DNA of 17,293 nt from Dehalococcoidia bacterium. GTDB lineage: Bacteria; Chloroflexota; Dehalococcoidia; Dehalococcoidales; BS750m-G39. Within the stretch, counting starts at the first letter, position 1; each line of letters opens with the position of its first letter. Both the position numbers and the translations under genes were made by a program. Positions 1 to 5,902 of this stretch are shown piece after piece. Location: contig DAOWJM010000030.1 in assembly GCA_030640325.1 (NCBI GenBank), positions 1-17,293 of the forward strand. The letters run 5' to 3'. The notes beneath the pieces were generated by a model. That model was not told the DNA's origin, made no database searches, and saw nothing but the letters and a program-made list of their open reading frames with translations.

Positions 1-742
1 TAAATTCGCTTAAACCCTCCAGAAGTCCGGTAAAAATAGTAATCGCCCCGGTGAACAATCCAGATAAACCAGCCTTAAGCCTACCCCCGAATAACTGGCG
101 TACCCCCCTCAAGAACTCTCTGACATTAATGAACTTGCCCAGGTAACGGATACCAAGTGCTCGCAGGCCAAAGAATTCAACAAAGACAAAAGACGTCAGC
201 GCTAGCGCTAAAGGCATATTGATATCAGTATTGGCACCCCGCAGCAAATGCACCTCACCCTCAACAGTATGGACCGTTATTGAGCCAAACCCAGGAAGCA
301 AGCTCAGCCAGGCATTAAAGGCAACAAAGAGAAAGATGGTAGTTACCACTGGGAAGAAGCGGCGCCCGTTTTTCTCGCCAGCAACACTACAGCAAAGGTC
401 ATAGAGCCAACCAAGCAGAAACTCAAAAGCAGCCTGCAATCTGCCTGGAATTAGCTTCATCCGACGGGTAACGGCATATGAAAATCCCACCAAGAAGATA
501 ATAGTAAGCCAAGCACCGAGAATGCTATTAGTAATGGGGAAACCAAACAGGTGGAAAACCACCTCAGCAGGAAGCTTAGGGTCGGGTTGGGGAACACTCA
601 GCCAGCTAGGTAGTCCCAAATCACCGAGCATGCTCTTACCCAAGGGACCAATAACAAAACCAGCTACAAAGAGAGCAAGGAAGACAAGCGAAACCCCAAT
701 TATAACAGGGAAGGAACAACCCAGGAAGCCCCGTTTAGGCAC
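1..742 (-). CDS. atpB: F0F1 ATP synthase subunit a (partial, runs off left edge)
   Basis: Membrane subunit a of F-type ATP synthase, which forms the proton (or Na+) half-channels against the c-ring. I translated the minus strand by hand from a GTG at 742. It gives 247 residues with several hydrophobic segments (about residues 10-32, 70-92, 132-152, 176-195 and 225-240) and the family motif LRGANTDIN near residues 167-175, followed by PLALAL. The visible part ends at GLLEGLSEF, just before the place where the essential channel arginine and the RLFGN-type motif are expected, so the key catalytic segment lies outside the window. The GTG shares one base with the TAG stop of the upstream gene. It has an excellent AAGGAGG ribosome site 7 bases ahead (750-756), inside that upstream gene, which settles the start and implies translational coupling. 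Other F0 and F1 genes presumably continue leftwards. Confidence 0.93.
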   Translation of the reverse strand, partial: MPKRGFLGCSFPVIIGVSLVFLALFVAGFVIGPLGKSMLGDLGLPSWLSVPQPDPKLPAEVVFHLFGFPITNSILGAWLTIIFLVGFSYAVTRRMKLIPGRLQAAFEFLLGWLYDLCCSVAGEKNGRRFFPVVTTIFLFVAFNAWLSLLPGFGSITVHTVEGEVHLLRGANTDINMPLALALTSFVFVEFFGLRALGIRYLGKFINVREFLRGVRQLFGGRLKAGLSGLFTGAITIFTGLLEGLSEF

Positions 743-966
743 TAATTGTCCTCCTTGTCTCGCTTGCTACGCATGAGAGGTAGCAGCATCCGATAAACGC
801 CATAGAAAGCAACAACCAAACCAAAAATTAAGCCCACTATTACCAGAATAGGCTCGGTGCCAAATTTACTATCCAACCAGCGACCGCCAAGTACACCCAG
901 CAGGATTGAGATACCAATGAACCACCCCACACCTATGAACCTTAAAGCCGCTTCCCACCTACTCAT
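742..966 (-). CDS. atpI: AtpZ/AtpI family small membrane protein
   Basis: A 74-residue protein with two predicted membrane helices (about residues 8-29 and 39-62) joined by a short loop with the GGRWLDSKFGTEP pattern typical of AtpZ/AtpI (AtpQ-like) proteins, and a charged C-terminus (RSKRDKEDN). Family members sit at the head of ATP synthase operons and are thought to help c-ring assembly or Mg2+/Ca2+ handling. Position directly ahead of atpB supports the call. The ATG at 966 has no clear Shine-Dalgarno sequence. A promoter-like pair sits so close that the transcript should start about 3 bases before the ATG, which would make it nearly leaderless. AtpI and AtpZ are short and poorly conserved, so the exact subfamily is less certain than the operon role. 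Confidence 0.85.
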   Translation of the reverse strand: MSRWEAALRFIGVGWFIGISILLGVLGGRWLDSKFGTEPILVIVGLIFGLVVAFYGVYRMLLPLMRSKRDKEDN

Positions 967-968
967 GC

Positions 969-1004
969 CCTGAGCAGCATATCAAATCTGCCCCCCCTGG
1001 TCAA
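969..1004 (-). promoter_or_regulatory. Predicted promoter of the ATP synthase operon
   Basis: On the minus strand, TTGACC (plus 999-1004) is followed after exactly 17 bases by TATGCT (plus 976-981). The expected start point is about 969, 3 bases before the ATG at 966. It lies directly downstream of the terminator of the preceding unit, so the atp operon needs its own promoter here. Prediction from motif and spacing only. Confidence 0.6.
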
Positions 1005-1021
1005 GCTCGCTTTTGGTCACT

Positions 1022-1054
1022 AAAAAGCCCTAGGTCTTTTAGTTCTAGGGCTCT
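1022..1054 (-). terminator. Rho-independent terminator after the zinc-ribbon gene
   Basis: An 8-bp perfect stem, AGCCCTAG (1026-1033) with CTAGGGCT (1045-1052), encloses an 11-base loop. Read on the minus strand the second arm is followed by TTTTT. It lies about 25 bases past the stop of the 1078-1404 gene and ahead of the ATP synthase promoter, so it should separate the two units. The plus-strand side is also T-rich but weaker. Confidence 0.75.
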
Positions 1055-1077
1055 TTATTATTAAACTTACAGATTTC

Positions 1078-1404
1078 CTATTTCCGACTGAGAAGCCGAG
1101 AGAAGTCTCCGTCAAAATCCTTCAAGAAATTATGCATATCCAGCACTTCATCTGCGGTTAGCCTATCCGCATTCCTGAATTTATCCGATTCCGCCTTAGT
1201 GAGGTCAGTGATAACCTCGGGCATTTTCCCTTCTCTAATCACTGCTGCCACTAAATACTGGGTTTGGCAAACTGAACAAAACACCCTCAAAAACCACAAG
1301 TCTTCCTGCTGACCCAGGACATTAATATTATCTGGCTCATAGCGCTGCCCGCAAACACCACACTTCATTGAAGCCATTACCCTCTTAATAAGACCTTCTT
1401 CCAT
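1078..1404 (-). CDS. Small zinc-ribbon protein of unknown function
   Basis: I do not recognise a named family. From the ATG at 1404 the protein has 108 residues. The N-terminal half carries two cysteine pairs, CGVC (C15, C18) and CSVC (C43, C46), spaced as a classic zinc ribbon (C-x2-C-x24-C-x2-C). The C-terminal half is charged and helical (LTADEVLDMHNFLKDF...), without hydrophobic segments, so the protein should be soluble and zinc-binding. An in-frame TTG at 1419 would add five residues but has only a poor ribosome site; GGGGG lies 8 bases before the ATG, which I prefer. It follows the bifunctional nuclease gene closely on the same strand and ends at the terminator, so the two form one transcription unit. 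A nucleic-acid-related role is a guess from zinc ribbon plus neighbour. Confidence 0.7.
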   Translation of the reverse strand: MEEGLIKRVMASMKCGVCGQRYEPDNINVLGQQEDLWFLRVFCSVCQTQYLVAAVIREGKMPEVITDLTKAESDKFRNADRLTADEVLDMHNFLKDFDGDFSRLLSRK

Positions 1405-1424
1405 CAATTCAGCCCCCAAACCTG

Positions 1425-1447
1425 ACCAGGGTGAAAAAAGCCCTGGT
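1425..1447 (-). repeat. Hairpin over the stop codon between two co-transcribed genes
   Basis: A 7-bp perfect inverted repeat, ACCAGGG (1425-1431) and CCCTGGT (1441-1447), encloses a 9-base loop that on the minus strand contains six T residues. It covers the stop codon of the bifunctional nuclease gene and ends close to the ribosome-binding region of the zinc-ribbon gene. The T run is in the loop, not after the stem, so it is not a standard terminator. Confidence 0.5.
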
Positions 1448-1998
1448 TAAGATTTATGCTTATCAAAGTCCTCTAAATCAAGGGTGTTAATGAAATCATA
1501 GAAAGCGGACATCTTTTTTATCTCTTCTTCACTGACCTTCTTGCCCCTGCCAGCCTCACCCGTTTCCCCCTCTTGGGAGATAGGTTTACCCGTCTCCTTG
1601 TCTAATAAAATGCCTGCTTTATCTAAGACTACCTCCTCGGCATAGATAGGCACGTCCGCCCTCACCGCCAGTGCCAGTGCATCGCTGGGACGAGAGTCGA
1701 CCTCCATTTGCCCCCCGTCTACACTAAGAACAATCTTGGCATAAAAGGTATCGTTCTTAAGCTCGCTGACGATGATAGAGCTGATAGTAGCCCCCAAGGC
1801 ATCAATGACCGAGCGCAGTAAGTCGTGAGTTAAAGGTCTGGGCACAGTAACATCCTGAAGTTTTACTGCTATGGCATCTGCCTCTGCGGGACCGATCCAG
1901 ATAGGTAGATAACGGTCTGCTTGCTTTTCTTTCAGAATCACTACCCGTTGATAGTTCATCAGGCTGACCCTAATACTATCAATAATCATCTCTATCAT
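1447..1998 (-). CDS. Bifunctional nuclease family protein (DUF151)
   Basis: A 183-residue protein matching the DUF151/bifunctional nuclease (BFN) family across its first 130 residues or so. Typical segments are visible: the start MIEMIIDSIRV, LPIWIGPAEADAIA, the SRPSDALALAVR block and VPIYAEEVVLDKAG. Characterised plant members have DNase and RNase activity; bacterial functions are mostly unproven. The last 40 residues are charged and end EEEIKKMSAFYDFINTLDLEDF, a tail often seen in bacterial members. A longer start at 2028 (ten extra residues) is possible, but AGGAGG lies 7 bases before the ATG at 1998. The predicted transcription start (about 2026) falls at or inside the longer start codon, so 1998 is preferred. 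It leads a two-gene unit with the zinc-ribbon gene. Confidence 0.9.
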   Translation of the reverse strand: MIEMIIDSIRVSLMNYQRVVILKEKQADRYLPIWIGPAEADAIAVKLQDVTVPRPLTHDLLRSVIDALGATISSIIVSELKNDTFYAKIVLSVDGGQMEVDSRPSDALALAVRADVPIYAEEVVLDKAGILLDKETGKPISQEGETGEAGRGKKVSEEEIKKMSAFYDFINTLDLEDFDKHKS

Positions 1999-2025
1999 GG
2001 TCACACCTCCTCTATTTCTCGCCAG

Positions 2026-2061
2026 CATCTAAATTTTACCCCACATCACCCCCACTGTCAA
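2026..2061 (-). promoter_or_regulatory. Predicted sigma-70 promoter of the bifunctional nuclease unit
   Basis: On the minus strand a perfect TTGACA (plus 2056-2061) is followed after 17 bases by TAAAAT (plus 2033-2038). The expected start is about 2026, giving a leader of roughly 28 bases that holds the AGGAGG ribosome site before the ATG at 1998. This is the best promoter match in the window. Confidence 0.75.
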
Positions 2062-2069
2062 TAATAGGT

Positions 2070-2187
2070 AACCCTCCCCCTTTATGCACCCTGAAAAATC
2101 AAAGATTTTTCAGGGAACCCGCTTTATCCCCCTCCCTTAGATAAGGGAGGGGGAATTATTTGTATAAGAGAGGCTTCGCCTCTCTTT
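2070..2187. repeat. Composite palindromic repeat element, copy 1 (with nested hairpin)
   Basis: It begins AACCCTCCCCC and contains hairpin B, 13-bp arms TCCCCCTCCCTTA (2127-2139) and TAAGGGAGGGGGA (2142-2154). Eleven bases later comes hairpin A, arms AAGAGAGGC (2166-2174) and GCCTCTCTT (2178-2186) around TTC. Copies 2 and 3 share the same head, order and spacing. This copy also has an extra 42 bases (2086-2127) carrying a 12-bp hairpin. It resembles REP/BIME-type repeats; no coding capacity is seen. Confidence 0.8.
2086..2127. repeat. Nested 12-bp hairpin insertion in repeat copy 1
   Basis: Perfect arms CCCTGAAAAATC (2089-2100) and GATTTTTCAGGG (2104-2115) with an AAA loop. The unit is absent from copies 2 and 3 at the same position. 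It is bounded by CTTTAT at 2080-2085 and again at 2122-2127, as if a small unit had inserted with target duplication. It could also act as a hairpin barrier between divergent units. Confidence 0.6.
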
Positions 2188-2409
2188 AACTCTCTTACTT
2201 TTGAGGGCATCTAAGAAGAGCAAAGCTCCTCTCTAAACTCTCCTTTTTTATCCCTCTCCAAGATAGGGAGATGTATTCTTGGCATGAGGGGATGGGGGTT
2301 AATGCCATAGAAAAACGAAACATGGTAATCTGTATCACTAATCTATCTGAACTAGCCCGTAAAAATGACGCTAATCCTACCGGCAGCATTTAGCTAAATC
2401 GCACCATTA
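2188..2409. other. Intergenic stretch with degenerate palindromes, no gene seen
   Basis: This stretch lies between repeat copy 1 and the ppsA promoter. It holds weaker relatives of the same hairpins: GAGC/GCTC around AAA near 2217-2227, and an imperfect ATCCCTCTCC/AGGGAGAT pair near 2249-2272. There is also a short GGCAT/ATGCC pair at about 2281-2306. A 64-codon minus-strand open frame crosses it but covers the repeats and has no family resemblance, so I do not call it a gene. Confidence 0.5.
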
Positions 2410-2418
2410 TGGTATAAT
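2410..2418 (+). promoter_or_regulatory. Predicted extended -10 promoter of ppsA
   Basis: TGGTATAAT is a perfect -10 hexamer (2413-2418) with the extended TGn motif; the -35 position has only a poor match. The expected start is about 2425, giving a leader of roughly 60 bases that ends in AAGGAGG 7 bases before the ppsA ATG. Confidence 0.65.
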
Positions 2419-2486
2419 AAACAATAATAAGCTTGCCAGTTGGTTCTATTATCCCCTATAAAGGATAAGTGTAAGGAGGCAGAACT

Positions 2487-4745
2487 ATGCATCAGGGCCA
2501 AAAGGCTATTGTTTGGTTCAACGAGGTCACCAAAAAGGATGTGCCCACTGTCGGTGGCAAGGGGGCAAATTTGGGTGAAATGACCAACGCTAACATACCC
2601 GTCCCCACAGGCTTCATTGTAACCGCAGACGCCTATTTTGATTTCTTCAGGAAGTCAAAGGTTAAGGATAAAATTGGCAACCGGTTACGGTCATTAGACC
2701 CCGACAATAGCAAACAGCTTCAGCAAATTGCCGCTGAGATTAAACAGCTAATCCTGGACGCCCCTATGCCAGCGGAATTAGACAAGGAGATTCAACAAGC
2801 CTACATCGAGATGGGCAGGGGTTTGGTTGCAGTGCGCTCCTCAGCCACGGCTGAAGACCTGCCTGAAGCCTCCTTTGCTGGTCAGCAACGCACCTTCCTC
2901 AATGTGCAGGGAGAAAAGGAGGTGGTAGCTGCCGTCCAAGAGTGCTGGGCATCCCTCTTTGAACCACGCGCTATCTTCTATAGGCACCATCAAGGTTTCG
3001 ACCACTTCAAGGTTGGCATCGCCGTCCCGGTCCAAAAAATGGTTCAATCTCAAGCCTCAGGGGTAATGTTCACTCTGGAGCCGGTAACCAGTGATAGTGA
3101 TAAGATTGTTATTGAGGCTGTCTATGGACTTGGTGAGGCTATTGTCTCAGGGGAGGTAACCCCTGACCTCTATATTATAGACAAAGAGGGGCTGAGGATT
3201 AGCACCAAGAAGATAGGCAGGCAAGAGTGGCAACTAATTAGGAATCCAGCCGGTGGTGACAAGGAGGCTAATATCAAAGTGCCACTCCAACCATCAAGTC
3301 AAACTGAGCAGAAGTTATCAGATGAGGACATAATCAGCTTAGCCAAGCTGGGAAAACAACTGGAGGACTGGTATCAATTCCCCCAGGATATTGAGTGGGC
3401 AAAAGAGGATAAGGAAATCTTTATCGTCCAGACTCGCCCGGTAACTACCATCAAAGAAACAGCCGAGGTTGAACCTGAAATTACAGCTCCAGTGCTCCTC
3501 AGCGGAGACAAAGCGAGCCCAGGTATAGCCTCAGGACCGGTCAAGATAATATATGAAGCCTCCCAAATAGACCAGGTACAAGAGGGTGATATCCTGGTGG
3601 CTGAAATGACTACCCCTGACTTTGTGCCGGCGATGAAACGGGCAGTAGCGATTGTGACTAACCGCGGTGGTAGAACCGCCCACGCTGCCATAGTTAGCAG
3701 AGAGCTGGGTATTCCCTGTGTTGTCGGTGTCGAGCAGGCAACAACTATCCTGACTAACGGACAGGTAATCACCGTAGACGGCTCACAGGGCAAAATCTAC
3801 GATGGTAAAGTGACTAGAAGAATAAAAACGACCGCCGTTGCCGATATCCTCAGAGAAGCAATTAGGACAAGGACCAAGGTTTATGTAAATCTGGCTCAGC
3901 CTGAGCTGGCTGAAATTGTAGCCGCCCGTAATGTAGATGGCGTGGGCTTACTGCGAGCCGAGTTCATGATTGCCCAGATTGGTGAGCACCCCCAGCATAT
4001 GATTAGACAGAATAGAGGTCGTGAGTTTGTGGATAAGCTGTATCAAGGTATTAATACCTTTGCCAAGGCGTTTGACCCCCGCCCAGTAGTTTATCGAACC
4101 AACGACTTTAAGACCAATGAATATCGGAAACTCCAAGGCGGTGAAGAATACGAGGCGATTGAAGAGAATCCTATGCTTGGCTATAGAGGAGCCTCCCGAT
4201 ATATTACGGACATTGAGGTGTTTAAACTGGAGATAGAAGCCATAAAGAAGGTGAGGCAGAACTACAAAAATCTATGGGTGATGATTCCTTTCGTCAGGAC
4301 AGTTGATGAACTAGCCAGAACCAAGGAAATTATGGAAGCTGAGGGACTAAAGCGTTCTGAAGACTTCAAATTATGGATGATGGTTGAGGTGCCGTCCAAC
4401 ATCTTCCTTATGGAGAAGTTCCTTGAACTTGGCATTGATGGCATATCCATTGGCTCAAATGACCTGACCCAGCTTATCCTGGGGATTGACCGGGATAGCG
4501 AAAAGTTAGCCGAGATATTCGACGAACGAAATGAGGCTGTACTTATAGCTCTGGAGAGGGCTATCAAAGTATCCAAGGCTATGGGTGTCACCTCTTCTAT
4601 CTGCGGGCAGGCACCATCAGTATATCCCGAACTTACTGAAAAGCTGGTAGAATGGGGCATCACCTCGGTTTCAGTAAGCCCGGATATGATTGGCATCACC
4701 AGAGAGATAATTGCTAAAGCAGAAGCCAGATTAGAAGGTCGATGA
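2487..4745 (+). CDS. ppsA: Phosphoenolpyruvate synthase (pyruvate, water dikinase)
   Basis: Makes PEP from pyruvate and ATP (releasing AMP and phosphate), the entry to gluconeogenesis; cytoplasmic. The 752-residue protein is near full length for the family (about 790 in E. coli). Three domains appear in order. The ATP-grasp domain spans about residues 5-330 (VGGKGANLGEM near the start, then VAVRSSATAEDLPEASFAGQ). The phosphohistidine swivel domain spans about 340-440, with GGRTAHAAIVSRELGIPC placing the catalytic histidine at 399. The PEP-binding TIM barrel spans about 460-745, with NPMLGYRGASRY, GSNDLTQLILGIDRD and the active-site cysteine in SICGQAPS (C706). The direct SICGQ and GSNDLTQ forms and the N-terminus favour PEP synthase over pyruvate phosphate dikinase. 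The start has a strong AAGGAGG. The stop overlaps the dgt start (ATGA), so the two are translationally coupled. Confidence 0.95.
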   Translation: MHQGQKAIVWFNEVTKKDVPTVGGKGANLGEMTNANIPVPTGFIVTADAYFDFFRKSKVKDKIGNRLRSLDPDNSKQLQQIAAEIKQLILDAPMPAELDKEIQQAYIEMGRGLVAVRSSATAEDLPEASFAGQQRTFLNVQGEKEVVAAVQECWASLFEPRAIFYRHHQGFDHFKVGIAVPVQKMVQSQASGVMFTLEPVTSDSDKIVIEAVYGLGEAIVSGEVTPDLYIIDKEGLRISTKKIGRQEWQLIRNPAGGDKEANIKVPLQPSSQTEQKLSDEDIISLAKLGKQLEDWYQFPQDIEWAKEDKEIFIVQTRPVTTIKETAEVEPEITAPVLLSGDKASPGIASGPVKIIYEASQIDQVQEGDILVAEMTTPDFVPAMKRAVAIVTNRGGRTAHAAIVSRELGIPCVVGVEQATTILTNGQVITVDGSQGKIYDGKVTRRIKTTAVADILREAIRTRTKVYVNLAQPELAEIVAARNVDGVGLLRAEFMIAQIGEHPQHMIRQNRGREFVDKLYQGINTFAKAFDPRPVVYRTNDFKTNEYRKLQGGEEYEAIEENPMLGYRGASRYITDIEVFKLEIEAIKKVRQNYKNLWVMIPFVRTVDELARTKEIMEAEGLKRSEDFKLWMMVEVPSNIFLMEKFLELGIDGISIGSNDLTQLILGIDRDSEKLAEIFDERNEAVLIALERAIKVSKAMGVTSSICGQAPSVYPELTEKLVEWGITSVSVSPDMIGITREIIAKAEARLEGR

Positions 4746-5794
4746 TTGGTCAGCTTAATATCCGCCAGCTAGCTGAAGAAAGGGAGGAGAGCCTTTCACC
4801 CTATGCCGTGAAAAGCAAGTCTTCGCGGGGCAGGCTTAAAAATGAAGAGCCCTGCCCGGTTCGCACTGCCTTTCAGCATGACCGCGACCGCATCATCCAC
4901 TGCAAGTCCTTTCGCCGACTCAAGCATAAGACGCAGGTTTTCATTGCTCCCTTGGGTGACCATTATGTAACACGGCTCACTCATACCCTGGAGGTTTCTC
5001 AAATAGCCCGCACTATTGCTCGAGCCCTGAACCTCAATGAGGATTTGGCTGAGGCGATTGCCCTAGGTCATGACTTGGGTCATACCCCTTTCGGTCATGT
5101 TGGCGAGGAGGTTCTAAACGAACTGTATCACCAGGGATTCAGGCATAATGAGCAAAGCCTGCGCGTGGTTGACCTTCTGGAGAATAATGGTCAAGGGCTC
5201 AATCTCACCTGGGAGGTGAGAGACGGCATCTTAAATCACTCCAAGACAAGGGTAGATATCTGGGGGGAGGGCTGGGGAAAGGTTAATACCCTTGAGGGTG
5301 AAGTGGTTAAGATTTCAGATTCCGTCGCCTACATCAACCATGATATTGATGATGCCATAAGAGCCGGCATGATTTCTGAAGGCGATTTACCCCTCTCAGC
5401 CATTGTCAAATTAGGTAATTCCCGCTCTCTCCGCATCAGTACTATGGTCTGCGATATCATTGAGCACTCATGGGCAGTAAGGGGTCAGGACAAAGAAAAT
5501 CCCACTATAGGTATGAGCCCCGAGATTCTGGAGGCAACTAATACCTTGCGTAAATTTCTCTTTGAGCGAGTGTACAATATACGCTCAGCACAGGAGGAAT
5601 CAGAAAGGGCGAGAGAGGTGGTTCGCTCGCTATACCAATACTTCAATGAGCATGAAGATAGGCTACCACCAGAATACCGTTTTTACAGTGATGAGATTGA
5701 ACGGAGGGTGGTTGACTATATCGCCGGCATGAGTGACCAATATGCCCTGAGGCTGGCTGAAGAGCTGTCATTGACAAAAGGCAAGGCTAAATAA
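4742..5794 (+). CDS. dgt: dGTP triphosphohydrolase-like HD-domain protein
   Basis: Hydrolyses dGTP (or other dNTPs) to the nucleoside and triphosphate, so it probably tunes dNTP pools for replication. The 350-residue length fits the shorter, hexameric-type dGTPase-like family rather than the roughly 500-residue E. coli Dgt. Seen in order: RDRIIHCKSFRRLKHKTQVF (about 48-67); RLTHTLEVSQIAR with the first metal ligand H81; GHDLGHTPFGH with the HD pair H110-D111; FRHNEQSLR; and the distal aspartate D193 in ISDSVAYINHDIDD. All HD metal ligands are present. Its ATG overlaps the ppsA stop by four bases, and a weak AGAAGG lies just upstream. The next gene is dnaG after a 108-base gap filled by a palindromic repeat. 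Substrate preference cannot be read from sequence. Confidence 0.92.
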   Translation: MIGQLNIRQLAEEREESLSPYAVKSKSSRGRLKNEEPCPVRTAFQHDRDRIIHCKSFRRLKHKTQVFIAPLGDHYVTRLTHTLEVSQIARTIARALNLNEDLAEAIALGHDLGHTPFGHVGEEVLNELYHQGFRHNEQSLRVVDLLENNGQGLNLTWEVRDGILNHSKTRVDIWGEGWGKVNTLEGEVVKISDSVAYINHDIDDAIRAGMISEGDLPLSAIVKLGNSRSLRISTMVCDIIEHSWAVRGQDKENPTIGMSPEILEATNTLRKFLFERVYNIRSAQEESERAREVVRSLYQYFNEHEDRLPPEYRFYSDEIERRVVDYIAGMSDQYALRLAEELSLTKGKAK

Positions 5795-5811
5795 CAAATT
5801 ATTAAGGGAAG

Positions 5812-5891
5812 ATTGAAGGGGCTTCGCCCCTTCACAAATCAATACTTCCCCTTCCCCTTGATAAGGGGAAGGGGATAAAGGGGATAGGGTT
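5812..5891. repeat. Composite palindromic repeat element, copy 2 (inverted)
   Basis: Hairpin A has 9-bp arms TGAAGGGGC (5814-5822) and GCCCCTTCA (5826-5834) around TTC. Hairpin B has 13-bp arms TCCCCTTCCCCTT (5847-5859) and AAGGGGAAGGGGA (5863-5875) around GAT. It ends in GGGGATAGGGTT, the complement of the AACCCT...CCCC head of copies 1 and 3, so this copy is in reverse orientation. It fills most of the dgt-dnaG gap and ends about 11 bases before the dnaG start codon. No U tract follows either hairpin. Confidence 0.8.
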
Positions 5892-5902
5892 ACAAAATTA
5901 AT

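Noticed and set aside
219..776. Two plus-strand open frames at the left edge
   Set aside because: Both are shadows of atpB, which reads cleanly on the minus strand with a strong ribosome site and family motifs.
2195..2389. 64-codon minus-strand open frame in the intergenic region
   Set aside because: It covers degenerate palindromes, has no ribosome site or family resemblance, and looks like a chance frame through repeat DNA.
3374..3793. 139-codon minus-strand open frame opposite ppsA
   Set aside because: It lies antisense to the phosphohistidine domain of PpsA and has no recognisable protein character.
5812..5891. Rho-independent terminator after dgt
   Set aside because: The hairpins are strong, but neither is followed by a T tract, and the same element occurs elsewhere as a repeat.
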